64,000 nt of DNA from Haematococcus lacustris. Taxonomy: Eukaryota; Chlorophyta; Chlorophyceae; Chlamydomonadales; Haematococcaceae. The stretch spans positions 6,310,502-6,374,501 of the forward strand of contig JASKMD010000030.1 in NCBI GenBank assembly GCA_030144725.1. The letters run 5' to 3'. The notes under the pieces are model-generated. The model worked only from the letters and a program-made list of their open reading frames with translations. It did not search any database and was not told the origin of the DNA. Position 1 is the stretch's first letter; each line of letters starts with the position of its first letter. This document shows positions 22,633 through 34,202 of the stretch, one piece after another. A program made the position numbers and the translations under genes.

Positions 22633-23607
22633 GCTGGGATTGAGCAGCAGCTGGGGAGCAGCAGTGACTTTGGAGGCATCATTAGCTCACTTGCAGGCTC
22701 CACCATCAGCCACGGATCAAATCCTGGCGGCTAGAGCAGGCGAGAATGCGGAGTAGCAAGTTCACTCTGTGGTATGCATTGAACAGCTACGTACTTCGTG
22801 AATTATCCCTAGCATCCTTGGCTGGGTTGTAGTTGCAGTGACACGGCTGCATGATACGGAGGCTTCGATTCTATCATGCCTCCTTGTCCTGTTTTATACT
22901 CATCCTTTATAAACCGACAGAGTAGGACGTCAATCACCGGCCCGTAATCAAGCAGCATCGAGTCTACAAGACGTGATCTTGGGATGGGAACATACCACCG
23001 AGATACGATTTGTAGCTGACGGTTTGGGGTAAGAGGGAATCCTCTGCTCCTGCTCTTTCATGTGAACTATTATTGATTTTTCCTACTATGTATTTTGATG
23101 GTGATGGCTTCACATTTTTCGTCCTTCAGCTTGGTGACATCCTAAAACTTCAATTCTCATACCACGGGCCTGGGAATTGATACATGCACGTTCACAACAA
23201 GTGATTGCAGAGCAGTGAGTGCACACAGCTGTCATGCTCTCATAACTGTGTCAAGAGCAGATGCCTAACAATCACAGGCGCTGACAGCCTTAACAAGGTA
23301 GTAAGTGCACTCATTGTCTCCATGCCTGACAGCCATGCCTGGTTGACCAGCGATGTGCGCATTGAGGATAATAGGGGTGGCATCCACCCACCACAGCACA
23401 GTCTGCTTCCTGCATAGTCACATCTGTGCTGCTGGGAAGGCTCATGCTGCGGTGGTGAAACAAACACCACAAAACCTACACAACAGCACGCTCTTTGCTG
23501 CCTGACTCCTGTTCGCAACAGACGACTTGGTCCATCGCTGCGCTTGTGCCTGGATTTGCGTGGACACCAACACCAAGGGGGTGTAGCTGGTAATCTATGG
23601 ACCCCGC
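22633..23607. other. Intergenic between convergent RPN5 and uS10
   Basis: This must contain the 3' untranslated regions of both genes. Otherwise I see no ORF with recognisable content and no repeats of note. Confidence 0.5.
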
Positions 23608-24218
23608 TCAGACAATGCTGGCTTCCACTTCCAATCCTGGAGGAGGGACCCACTGCATCATTGCCTCCACAGTTTGAGAGGACAGATTCTTGAGGTCGAT
23701 TAGCCTGCGGGATGTGCGCGTACCATGCAATGGCCTAAGTTAACCAGAGTAAAAGCCACACGCAACCACTGCTGCTTGCTGGCTACGTACCTGTGGTGTG
23801 TGCGCACTTCAAAGTGCTCGCGGGCGTCCTTGTTTACGTGGGGAGACCGCAGCACACAGTATAGCTTTCTGCGTGTGGGCAACATGACTGGTCCCTTGAA
23901 CATTGAGCCAGTGGCATCCGCGATGAGGCGGATTTGGTCCACCGCCTCCGCCAGCAGGCCGACGTCGTAGCCCCGCATCCGGACACGCAGCCGAATGTTC
24001 TCATTGGCCATCGGCAGGTTTACAGAAGCCGAAGACATGACGCTCAGGTCCACATCGTCAGCCACGTCTGGAGACAGCTCGAACGCAGCAGAGTCGGCAC
24101 GGACGACTATGCTGTTGCGCAGCACGCGAGTCGCAGAACAGGATGGCCTTGGTGCAACTGAGCACCTAGCCGCGATGAATGGCTGCGGGCTCCGCAAGCG
24201 CTGGGCAAGAGAATGCAT
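23608..24218 (-). CDS. Plastid 30S ribosomal protein uS10
   Basis: Component of the small subunit of plastid ribosomes. Exon 1 is 23791-24218 and exon 2 is 23608-23704, giving 174 residues. The first 50 residues ([14 protein letters not shown] onward) are rich in R, S and A and act as a transit peptide. The S10 fold starts at [20 protein letters not shown], continues [20 protein letters not shown] and [11 protein letters not shown], and finishes in exon 2 with [13 protein letters not shown]. The tail [15 protein letters not shown] extends beyond bacterial S10, as in plant plastid forms. Divergent from the threonyl-tRNA synthetase gene. Confidence 0.93.
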
Positions 24219-24510
24219 CGTGCAAATAATGCACTGAAGCTTAGCTGGGAAAGCTAGTCAAAACTTTTCAGCTTGTACATGGCATGGCCGATGCATGGAC
24301 CTCAGGCTAAGGTCCTCAACACATCCCTGGCTTTGTTCATTGCATGTGACAGGAGCTGGCGCAGCTGCTGAGCTGCACTGTTCTATAGCATGAAGAGAAC
24401 CACAGATTTGGGCTGAGACGGACAGCGAGAAAGGTGGTTAGCGAAGCCAACCGAATAGGGCCATCTCCCTTGGAGGTTTAGGTGCCTGGTGGCGGGGGGT
24501 GTGCAGCCCG
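24219..24510. promoter_or_regulatory. Bidirectional promoter region (uS10 / ThrRS)
   Basis: 292 bp lie between two divergent start codons. Both products act in organelle translation, which makes co-regulation plausible. No motif was identified. Confidence 0.4.
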
Positions 24511-27500
24511 ATGCAGTCCAAGCAGCAAATGCACGCCAGCAGTCGCTCTGTCCGGCTGTTGGGACGGGGCGGGAGATGTTTACTAATGCGTGTGCTGAGA
24601 CCCAGCGATGTGGCTTTGACTTTAACACGCCCACAGCTCCTGAACTCAGCATGTGGTCGGTCAGCGCAGTCCGTATGTTTGCAGCCAAACCCAGTGTTTT
24701 ACGCTGCCTCGCCAACAGCAGGCTACAGCTCACGCGCGCTGGCTGGCAGAAACATTTTCCAGCTAAGAGCAGCGGTGGGCACAGCCCAGCTGGCACCAGT
24801 CGAAGTGACGCCAGCGATTGAGCTGCCCACCAGCGATGAGTCGGACAAGCTGCTGCGCATTCGTCACAGCGTGAGAGCCTCCTTCGCGCAGCCTGGCACA
24901 CATGCACCACACACGTCGGCAGGTCATCACCACTTACCTGTGACTGTGCTATTTGCAGTGTGCCCACATCATGGCCATGGCTGTTCAGCGGTTGTACAAA
25001 GATGCACAAGTGACCATTGGCCCATGGATTGAGCGGGGCTTCTACTACGATTTTGACCTGACAGCGCCCCTGACTGACAAGGAGCTGAAGGCGATCAAGA
25101 AGGAGATGGCAGCCATTGCAAGGGCAAAGCTGCCTTTCGTCAAGGAGGAGGTACTGATCGCTTGCTTGCAGCATGGGTGTAGCTGGCTCATGGCCTATTT
25201 CATGCAGCCCTGCCTGTCACAGCTTGCAGCCTGATACTGCAATGCTGTGGTGTTGGGAGCATGCAGTTGAGTGCCTCTGAGGCAGAGGAGCGTATCAAGG
25301 CAGCTGGTGAACCATACAAGCTGGAGATCCTCCAGGGCATTCTTGCCAGAGACCCATCCGCAGCCATCACCATTTACCACGTGGGGGAGACTTCGCATCC
25401 CATGCATTGGTACGGCAGCTGGGCATGACATGTTTAGCTACCCTTGCCGCGCCTTGCACCTACCAATGTCAATGGTGTGACTGCCACGGTCCTCCCAGCT
25501 TTTGTGTGTTGTGTCAAGATACCGTGGCCCAGTGAGCCACATGTGCTTTGCATTACTCACATGTGCCTGCAGGTGGGATCTGTGCGCTGGCCCTCATGTG
25601 GCTAACACAGGGGACATCAACATGGACGCAGTGGCGCTGGAGTCTGTGGCCGGTGCGTACTGGCGAGGCGATGAGAGCAAGGCCAAACTGCAGCGGGTGT
25701 ATGGCACAGCCTGGGAGACCCCTGCGCAGCTCAAGGCGTACACAGCGCTGAAGGAGGAGGCGGCTCGCCGCGACCACCGCAAGCTTGGCCAGGAGCTGGA
25801 CTTGTTCAGCATTCAGGAGTCAGCAGGTGGGGGTAGCAGCGTAGGATGCAGGTGGGGCAAGCCGTTCTTACACAGGCAAATGATTTGTTCAGCATTGAGC
25901 ACAGTGGGAGGGCCTGCACAGCGGTGTTGTGGCTGGGTAGACAGCTGGGTATGGAACGCAGTGCACTCTTCAATCCGCTGTTCCCCCCTTGCTCTCATGG
26001 CTGAAGAGGACTACTACCGATTGACCCGGCCCCCCTGAGCCCTCTCTCCTCCCAGAGTGGCCTGATATGGCTGTGTTGAGTGCAGGTGGGGGGCTGGTTT
26101 TCTGGCACCCAGCTGGCGGCCAGGTCCGGCACCAGATAGAGAGCTTCTGGAAGGAGCTGCACTTGCAGCGCGGCTACCAGATGGTCTTCTCCCCCCATGT
26201 TGCCCGGGTGGGGCTCTGGAAGACCAGCGGGCACTTCGACTTCTACAAAGAGTCCATGTTTGACCAGATGCAAGTGGAGAATGATGAGTACCAGCTGAAG
26301 CCCATGAATTGCCCATTCCACGTCGGCATCTTCAAGCAGGGCTACTACTCATACAAGGACCTGCCAGTGCGCATGGCTGAGCTGGGGACTGTGTACAGGT
26401 GGGTGGGGAGCGGGGTAGGGCATGCTAGGCAGAGGGACTTGGTGCAGTGTCTCCTACTGGATGTGCTATCCGGCTTGTGGGCAAACACCTTCAGTTTCTC
26501 AGTAGTGCTACATGGTGGTGTTGTCTGGGGAAGGTCCAGCATGCAAGGCGTGTAGCACGTCAGGCAGCAGCAATGTCAACAATAACAGCCAACAGGCTAG
26601 TATACAACAACTGCATGGCAGTTAGGTCCGTGCTTTTGCCAGATACCTGAGGGTTTGAACGTCATGGTCGTATGGCCTTGCATGGCTGCATGCAGATATG
26701 AGCGGTCAGGCACCATGCATGGGCTGTTCCGCGTTCGTGGCTTCACCCAGGACGATGCTCACATCTTCTGCTTGCCGTCACAAGTGGCAGGTGTGCCACA
26801 CATGCTGGAGACAGGCAGAACTCACTCCCAGGCCCAGCCCCTACCCTCACCTCTCAAAGCATCAAGCCCCTGTGTGCAGCTCTTTGAAGCAGGCTAGAAA
26901 GTGGCCCTCATGCTCAACACCCAACCTTACCTCTCACCTCACCCCTGCAACAAGCACTGGGTGCCCCTTAGCCCTCCTGGCAGCTGTGAGGACTCAGTAT
27001 TTAACGCCCATCTGCCTGGCTGATGCCACTGTTTTGCTGCAGAGGAGATTCGTGGCGTGCTAGACCTGGTAGAAGAAGTGCTGTCTACCTTTGGCTTCAC
27101 CAAGTATGAGGTCAACCTGAGCACTCGGCCTGAGAAGTCTGTGGGTGGGTGCATGTCGGGCGCGCATAGGGCAGTCATGCTGGTCATGCGAAGGCAGTGC
27201 AACCTAGGTTTGTGTGTAAGGGTTGAAATTGCCTGGTACCCTGCATGCACAGTGAATGTCCCCAAGTTAGGGGACTTAGCAGCTAGCGTGGGCATGATGA
27301 GCATGCACTAGGTTGAGCTGGCACAGGTGGGGTAGGTCCTGGTGTACATGAATGAGTCAGCTGATGTTAGCCCCTGCATTTGTATCACTGCAGCCATGAG
27401 GAAGCTGGTGGGAAGTGGTGGCTGTTGCTGAGCTGATGCCCCTCTGGTGCAGGCGATGACAAATTCTGGCAGCTCTCTGAGGACTCCTTGAAAGAGGCGC

Positions 27501-29481
27501 TGCAGTCCAAGGGCTGGGATTACAAGGTAGATGCCGGTGGCGGCGCCTTCTATGGCCCCAAGATTGACATCAAGATCCAGGACGCTATTGGCCGCAAGTG
27601 GCAATGCTCCACTGTGCAGCTGGACTACAACCTGCCAGACAGGTGCTGGGCTGGGCTGGCCTGGGGTGGGCTGGGCTGGCCTGGGGTGCAAGGGTGCACA
27701 GAGTTTACGTGAGCATCTGGGTTGGGCTGAGGTTGGGAGTCAGCCAGCAGGGGTGGGGTAGGGCGAGATGTGCAGGAGTGGTTGACCGGGGAGCCAGGGA
27801 GCTTGAAAGGCTCCTAGGGGCAGGGCTATGGCAGTCTGGTCCAGGACTCCCTGGCAGCAGGATGTCAGGTGCAGGTAGGGAACAAGGGAGCTGCCCAAGG
27901 CTCCCTCCTTGTCCCTGACTGCACTGCTGAGAGCATGATGACATCAGCTGCTCCTAGGCTCAGAGCCCACAAAAGGCCTGTTCCCTATGCAGTCCCTGTG
28001 CTCTTCTTCAATTACAGGAAAGGGCAGTAGAAGAAAGGTCAGCAGGCTAGACTCCTCCCGCTGGTCCATGCCACAAGACGATGCAACAAAGCAGGGTTTG
28101 GCACAAGAGCTGTTGTATATACACCTGACCATTCTCAACCGCCTGCGTTTACGGCATTGCTGCATAGCTCTTGCCATGTTGTACGTCACCAGGTTTGACA
28201 TCGCCTACGTCGACGAGCACAACAACAAGCTACGGCCCATCATGATCCACCGCGCCATCTTTGGCTCTGTGGAGCGTTTCTTCGGCATCTTGATTGAGAA
28301 CTACGCCGGTGCCTTCCCCCTGTGGCTGGCACCTATGCAGGCAAGCAGGCTGGCCACCTGAACAGCAGCCTGCTTTGATACCCTCTGCTTGTTCCGCCAG
28401 GGCCGCTGCGATTGTGTCCAGTTCCTTTGTGTGGGGAGATGGACGCAATTGCTTTGTGTGGGGAGAAGGACGCAACTGCTGTCTGGTAAGAGTGCTGCGT
28501 GTTGTACTGGCGCTCAGGTGCGCTTGCTGACAGTCAATGATGAGGTGCTGCCTTACGCCAGCAAGGTTCTGGCGGAGATGAGGCGGTTTGGAATCCGAGC
28601 AGAGATCAACGGCGGGGCCTCCATCTCCAAGCTGGTGCGCACAGCCACCAAGGCCAAGACACCGGTCACCTGCATCATTGGCAAGCAGGTGGGTCGGGTC
28701 AGCCATCTTGCTGTGGCAGCCCAAGGTGCAGTGTGAAGGTGATGGACGGCATATGCATACGCTGGCCATGCATGGGTGCTGTGGTAGCAGGAACCATGTG
28801 TTGCTGGGTGAGTGGTGCGGGTTGCGGTGGCATGGCATCCTTGCCGCTACACGTGCTACGGGATGACCACTAGATGATGGCCACACCAAGTAATCAAAGG
28901 AGCATCAGTTAACACGTGTGTGGGCAAAGGCAAAGGCAGCTTGGATGCGGGCTGTTCTGCTACGGCTATGCTGCCCAGCCAGGCCAGGCAATCCTGCTAG
29001 GCTATTCTGACCTTGCCTGGTGTTGACAATGAGCATGTCAAGCAAGTTGGCTACACCTGAGCATACACATGTGCGTTGTCCTAAGCTGGCAGGCACTGCT
29101 ACCACACAGGCAAGGTGCTGATCTACCACAGATAGCACACAGCATAGCAGTAACTCAGAATGGCAATGCTCTGGCCACATAGTAAGCAGTGTACATCAGC
29201 GAAGAAGGTGTCATGACCTAACAGCGTGCTGCCTTCTATTGCCTCGCTCACGACCTTCATCCTCCATGGCTGCCCTGCACTTGCAGGAGGTGCTGGACGG
29301 GACCCTGAGCGTGCGCTTGTATCAAGGCAACAAGGAGATCGGTGCGCTGCCACAGAGTGAGGTCATTGCGCGGGTGCTGCAAGCCGTAGCTGCCAAGGGC
29401 GACTTCAAGAGTGACCCAGCCAGCCAGGCCAGAGAAGCAGCGCCCGCACGCGCCCTGCACCTCGAGGCCAGCGTGGAGTGA
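24511..29481 (+). CDS. Threonyl-tRNA synthetase, organellar type
   Basis: Charges tRNA-Thr; class II synthetase. Eleven exons: 24511-24870, 24959-25150, 25267-25409, 25573-25826, 26086-26398, 26696-26790, 27043-27144, 27453-27642, 28193-28340, 28518-28688 and 29287-29481; 720 residues. The first 80 residues are a basic targeting peptide. The editing domain keeps its zinc-type motif HSCAH, split across the exon 1/2 junction, and CAGPH in exon 4. The catalytic core shows [35 protein letters not shown] and the motif 3 region [16 protein letters not shown]. The anticodon-binding domain begins [13 protein letters not shown]. The intron after 28340 starts with GC (CAG|GCAAGC). The MNCPFH variant is typical of plastid/cyanobacterial forms. 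Plastid, mitochondrial or dual location is inferred from the presequence. Confidence 0.94.
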
Positions 29482-29636
29482 AAGGAGCCAGGGGGGTGTG
29501 CTCAACTGTCCCGACTGTCGATAGCCGCCAAGGGCTCGACCAGGGCGCGTGGTCGGGCGTTTGCTCGTTACCTTAATACTTGCACTGACTGACGCGCAAG
29601 AGCCCTGTGGACGCATGATGGTTGACGCTGGTGTAG

Positions 29637-29641
29637 TGTAA
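29637..29641 (+). terminator. Candidate TGTAA polyadenylation signal for ThrRS
   Basis: TGTAA is the known green-algal poly(A) signal. This one lies 156 nt after the ThrRS stop codon. Confidence 0.35.
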
Positions 29642-29659
29642 GCATGCCCTGGCTTATGA

Positions 29660-29705
29660 TGGCCAGGAGTGACTGTACGTTCGTGACAAGGCCCTGTTGC
29701 GCAAT
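29660..29705 (+). mobile_element. Short Fanzor C-terminal remnant (33.7-kb lineage)
   Basis: GGCCAGGAGTG ... CGTGACAAGGCCCTGTTGCG matches the end of the Fanzor-like frame at 33796-33836 (QEWVYLRDKALLR). Only about 45 bp survive. Confidence 0.45.
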
Positions 29706-29828
29706 GATGGGGTGCATATGATGTGCATGATGTGGTGATGTGGTGTGCACGATGGTTGTGACATCACTCCATGAAGCGCCCGGGGAACCCAAGTTGCTTA
29801 TGAAAATGACATCATAACATATTGCGTG

Positions 29829-32692
29829 ATGGCTAAGAAGAAGCGGAAGGGCACCGCCAAGCAAAAGAAGGGCCCGGCAAAGAAACCGAAAGGTGCGTGA
29901 CCCTAGCCGACTGTGAGCTACGTGAGTTACGCGCTGTGTAATGAGCCGTCGTTCCTGTTAGTACCATCGCAGCATCTCGCTCGCCTCAAGGGAGACAACG
30001 ACAAGAGCGCCGGAACGGCTGGGAAACAAAGAGACGCCAGGTAAAAGGCCGCACCCGCTATGTGTGTCCCCGCACTGTTTGTGTCCCCGCATTAGTCTTT
30101 GCCTGTCAAAGTGGCATGTTAAAGTGTTGATTGTGCTTGGCCGCAGGTCATCAAGGTCCCGGGTGGGGCTGTGCTGCGCGGGTGCAAAAAGACGAAGCGC
30201 AAGCTACAGGCGCACCTCCAGCTGCAAGCTGAGGTGCACTCCCAGCTCCGCGTAATTGCCTCGCTCTTTGTGCACAGGATCTTCCTAACGTGCCTGGTGG
30301 GCTACCCCACCACGGGGCATGCCAGTGCAACTGATCCTCCAGCCGTGCAGCCCCCCCAAGCCCCTGATGCACCCCCCCAACCCCCACCCCACCCGCGTGC
30401 CCCTGCCCAGCCAGCCAACATGCAGTGGGACTGTGGGCCAGAGCCTGATCCAGAGCCTGATCCAGAGCCAGTACCTGAGCCTGAGCCAGAGGTAGAGCCT
30501 GAGCCTGAGCCAGAGCCTGAGCCAGTCACGCAGCCAGGGCTCGGTTGAACTGGAGCGGCGAGGAGGCTCAACTGTTCATCAGGAGGGCGTGTGCAAGCAG
30601 ATGGGCCTAACCAAGGAGACCAGGGCAGCCTTCACCTCAGAGCCAGCACTGAGCCACCTCTGGGCCAGGTGGTTCAACATGGGCAAGCTTCGCAACAAGG
30701 GGGAGAGTTTGAGAGGACAGACGGTGTCAGCGTGTGTGCGGCCAGCAGCAACAGCCCCCCAAGTGCAGCAGCAGCAGCGGCCCATGCAGTGGGACTCCCA
30801 TACAAAGGCAAGGCCCTAGATGAGGAGCGTTAGTTTGTGTTTATCCCAGCCACACAAATCGAAGTGGGCATTGACCCCGGCGTCACCCAGGCAGTCAGTG
30901 CAACCACAGACGTGTGGCAGTCAGGCCACCTGGTAGCAGACCAGTTGAACCGGTGGAAGCTAACCAAGGGCCAAGTGAAGCAGGTCAGTGGCCTTAACAA
31001 TGCCCGTCGCGACACCCAGCGGTGGCTGGCTCCAATCAAGCCCCACCTCCAGCACCTGGCAGCAGCAAGCTCAGCCGGTACCTCCCTGGAGGCCAACTTG
31101 AAGCACATCACCGTCACCCTGGCCACCTGGGACGCAGTGTGGGAGGTGTACCTGGATTTCAAGTGGGCATGGCAGCGGCTAAGGTCACGGAGCCCAGGGA
31201 CGGGCGCTGGAGCAGTTCTTGAAGAAGGTGAGGGTGGGTGGGTGGGTGGGTGGGTGGGTGGGTGGGTGGGTGGGTGGGTGGGTGGGTGGGTGGGTGGGTG
31301 GGTGGGTGGGTGGGTGGGTGGGTGGGTGGGTGGGTGGGTGGGTGGGTGGGTGGGTGGGTGGGTGGGTGGGTGGGTGGGTGGGTGGGTGGGTGGGTGGGTG
31401 GGTGGGTGGGTGGGTGGGTGGGTGGGTGGGTGGGTGGGTGGGTGGGTGGGTGGGTGGGTGGGTGGGTGGGTGGGTGGGTGGGTGGGTGGGTGGGTGGGTG
31501 GGTGGGTGGGTGGGTGGGTGGGTGGGTGGGTGGGTGGGTGGGTGGGTGGGTGGGTGGGTGGGTGGGTGGGTGGGTGGGTGGGTGGGTGGGTGGGTGGGTG
31601 GGTGGGTGGGTGGGTGGGTGGGTGGGTGGGTGGGTGGGTGGGTGGGTGGGTGGGTGGGTGGGTGGGTGGGTGGGTGGGTGGGTGGGTGGGTGGGTGGGTG
31701 GGTGGGTGGGTGGGTGGGTGGGTGGGTGGGTGGGTGGGTGGGTGGGTGGGTGGGTGGGTGGGTGGGTGGGTGGGTGGGTGGGTGGGTGGGTGGGTGGGTG
31801 GGTGGGTGGGTGGGTGGGTGGGTGGGTGGGAGGGAGGGAGGGAGAGTAAGGGACTAAGAGGTGGTGGGTTGGGCATGGAATGAAAGAGTAGTTGACTGTG
31901 CATGGCCCCACCATGTGTGTGCCTTGTATGCATGGCTGCAGTTGGAGGAGGACATGGCAGAGGCGTCCATGGAGTGCCATGGGCGTGCCAAGCAGCTGGT
32001 GGTCGTCTTTGGCGCAGCTAGCATTGGCACCAGGGGGAGGTGGGGTGCTGACGCGGTGTTGCGTGCCTGCTGCAAGGTGGTGTGCAGGCTCAGGGGCATA
32101 GACCACCTGCGGGGCATGGTGGTGCTTGCGGATGAGCACCGCACCACCCGGGTCAGCTCAGCAGTGAATGGCCAGCAACCCTGTGAGAGCCAGCTCAACA
32201 AGTGCAGGGCCACCAGGCGTGCAGGCTGGAAGCCCCCAGCAGGGCAGGTGGACCTCCACATATTGCGCCCAGCCTGGAGCCAGCAGCGTGACCAGCGTGT
32301 GCGGGGCCTGATGTACCCGGTAGTGCCCGGTAGTGGCCCCCCGCAAGCCCCCACAGGGCCCAAGCAGCAGCCAGGAAACCACACAGCCAGCAGCCTCAGA
32401 GCCAGGGCCGAGCACTCCCCATCCAGCCAAGCGCAGCAAGCGCACCAAGGCTGCCAAAGCCAAGCCAGCACCACAGCGAGGCAGGTGGCTGGACAGGGAG
32501 TGAACTACAGCATTGAACATGCAGCGCATTGGGGAGAGCAGGTGGCGCCCGCTGGAGCTGTGCTGGTGACCAGAGCAGGGGAAGCTGCCAGCCAAGGGCA
32601 AGGAGTACCCAGGCCTGGGCTACAAGCGGCTGCGAGACAAGCCACCCAAGGCCCAGCAGCAGGAGCAGCAGCAGCCTGCTATGCCAGAGTGA
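29829..32692 (+). pseudogene. Fanzor-like RNA-guided nuclease, copy B (most complete)
   Basis: Exon 1 (29829-29892) encodes MAKKKRKGTAKQKKGPAKK, a nuclear localisation signal. Exon 2 is 29973-30040 (RQRQERRNGWETKRRQ) and exon 3 starts at 30147 ([19 protein letters not shown]). A P/E-repeat linker follows, then GKLRNKGESLRGQTVSACV near 30680-30740. RuvC-I is IEVGIDPGVTQAV (about 30855-30895) with its aspartate intact. A GGGT-filled intron (31228-31940) precedes QLVVVFGAASIG and ADEHRTTRVSSAV. RuvC-III is [20 protein letters not shown]; the end is [20 protein letters not shown]. Lesions: a TGA at 30546-30548 with a frameshift after the linker, TAG at 30831-30833, a frameshift near 31195, a frameshift in the second linker, TGA at 32501-32503, and a later TGA. 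In Fanzors the RuvC-II glutamate is replaced by an alternative one; the E of DEHRT is my candidate. Confidence 0.75.
31232..31830. repeat. (GGGT)n microsatellite, about 150 units
   Basis: Uninterrupted GGGT units for about 600 bp, ending in four GGGA units. It lies just inside the intron of Fanzor copy B, directly after the donor site. The plus strand could form G-quadruplexes. Confidence 0.97.
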
Positions 32693-32700
32693 TGTGTGCC

Positions 32701-32830
32701 CCATATCTTGAGCTGTCATCAGCTTGCATCAGTGCATGTTTTTCATGCCAACTCTACACCATAGCCCTCGCGGTCAGGCAATAGTTTAGGTGGTAGGCAC
32801 TCATGCACCATGTCCATGTGCATTGGGTAT
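32701..32830 (+). ncRNA. Conserved Fanzor 3' end, candidate guide-RNA scaffold
   Basis: GAGCTGTCATCAGCTT, CATGCCAACTCTACA and GGTCAGGCAATAGTTTAGG match copies near 4.8, 34.9 and 62.3 kb. The central hairpin is partly lost here (CCCTCGCGGT). Its role as a guide RNA is inference. Confidence 0.4.
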
Positions 32831-32923
32831 ACTCCACTAACACCACTTGAGTCGGGCGACTATTGCCCACTAGTGGTCCCTAGTATTCCCACTAGTGGCC
32901 ACTAGTGGTCCGTAGTGGTCCGG

Positions 32924-32949
32924 CTCAAATGGAAGCCCTAGTGAGGGAC
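32924..32949. repeat. Right terminal inverted repeat of Fanzor element (copy B)
   Basis: CTCAAATGGAAGCCCTAGTG plus AGGGAC is the inverse of the left end of copy A at 6459-6484. The 70 bp before it carry several ACTAGTGG/GTAGTGGTCC units, like subterminal transposase-binding arrays. Confidence 0.6.
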
Positions 32950-33478
32950 AACAGGGGTGCTCACCCATCCTGCCCCCACCAGGCAGCAGCCGGCAGCATA
33001 GGAGCAGCAGCTGCCGTGCCAGAGATGACTACCAGCTTGCCATTTAAGTGCAAAGCGAGCGCCGGGATCTTGGCACAACCTGCATTGCAACGTGGACAGG
33101 GAACCAGTATTGGGTCTTCATCACCAAGAGCACAAGCATCGCCTACCATCAGGGATCGACATCAGGAATAGTCTTTGCTATCAGTTGGGACCGGCTACTA
33201 GTAAGACAGCAGCACGGGAACCATGTTGCAGCATAATAACCACATTCTTATACCCCACACATAGACAAGGACAAGCAGCCATAGCCTGGCTAAAGATCGT
33301 GATGGGTTTTAGACCATAAACACATCAGGTATAGGCTAGACCGTATAGCTTGTCGAATTCAAGCATTACAAAATCTGTGACCCCGCCAGCTTCACTGACT
33401 GCTGTCGACTGCTAGGGTCAAGATTGGGAAGGTAAGGAACAATCTTACAAGTGTGCATTGCCCCATGTGTCCATCCAG

Positions 33479-33861
33479 GTGGATGCGGCCAGTGTACAGC
33501 TCGGCGAAGCGTTCCCAAGTCAGGGGCTTGATGTGCTCAACAAGCAACAACATCAGGTAAGCACTGGCCTGGTACTGCACATGTGCATGGCCGCAACATA
33601 TCCCACATGAAGTGACACATGACATGGCACATGACTTGACTTCATGCATCTCCAACATCCATGTGCAGGTTCTATGACCGGGACGTCTCAGCCGCGCTAA
33701 GCATCCGCCGCTGTGCAGTCGGCCCAGGCCCACGCCCTACTGAACTGTGCTACTGGGATGGCCGCCCAGCCTTGCCAAAGCCATGCCAGCCAGGCCAGGA
33801 GTGGGTGTACTTGCGTGACAAGGCCCTGCTGCGTAAGTGGCGGCGCAAGTGGCGGCGATAG
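33479..33861 (+). pseudogene. Fanzor-like C-terminal exons, second lineage
   Basis: Two exons in phase: 33479-33556 (ending RSQVRGLMCSTSNNIR) and 33669-33861 (FYDRDVSAALSIRRCA ... YLRDKALLRKWRRKWRR, stop). DRDVSAALSI is a classic TnpB/Fanzor RuvC-III motif with both aspartates, and VRGLMC precedes it as in zinc-finger regions of the family. The C-terminus is strongly basic. These exons are open and spliceable, but no upstream exons are recognisable, so I call it a fragment. Confidence 0.6.
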
Positions 33862-34202
33862 CCAGCTACAGCAATACAACCCAAGAAAATAAGATACCAA
33901 ACCCCTCACAAAGGGGATGTGTGTGAGTAAGAGCTATAGAGTAGGGTAGAGCTCTTGCTAGTAGTAGACCTGGAGGCACACACACCAGAAGGCTGAGCTG
34001 GAGTGGGCATTAGGCACATTGTCAGTAGCCTTTACAATAGCGATCTCGCAGCCTGTGTTTGATTACAACTCATGCTTTATTTTGGTGTTGCATGAGGGCT
34101 GTAGAAACGGAGAGCACTAATCGGTATGACGCGGGTGACTTGATTGGAGTGTCACGCTGTTCTCACCACCCTTGGTTTTCAAGGGGACGACCGCTGATTG
34201 AC

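Noticed and set aside
31232..31830. Long reading frames of repeated GGWV/PTHP
   Set aside because: They are translations of a tetranucleotide microsatellite in an intron and are open in several frames on both strands.
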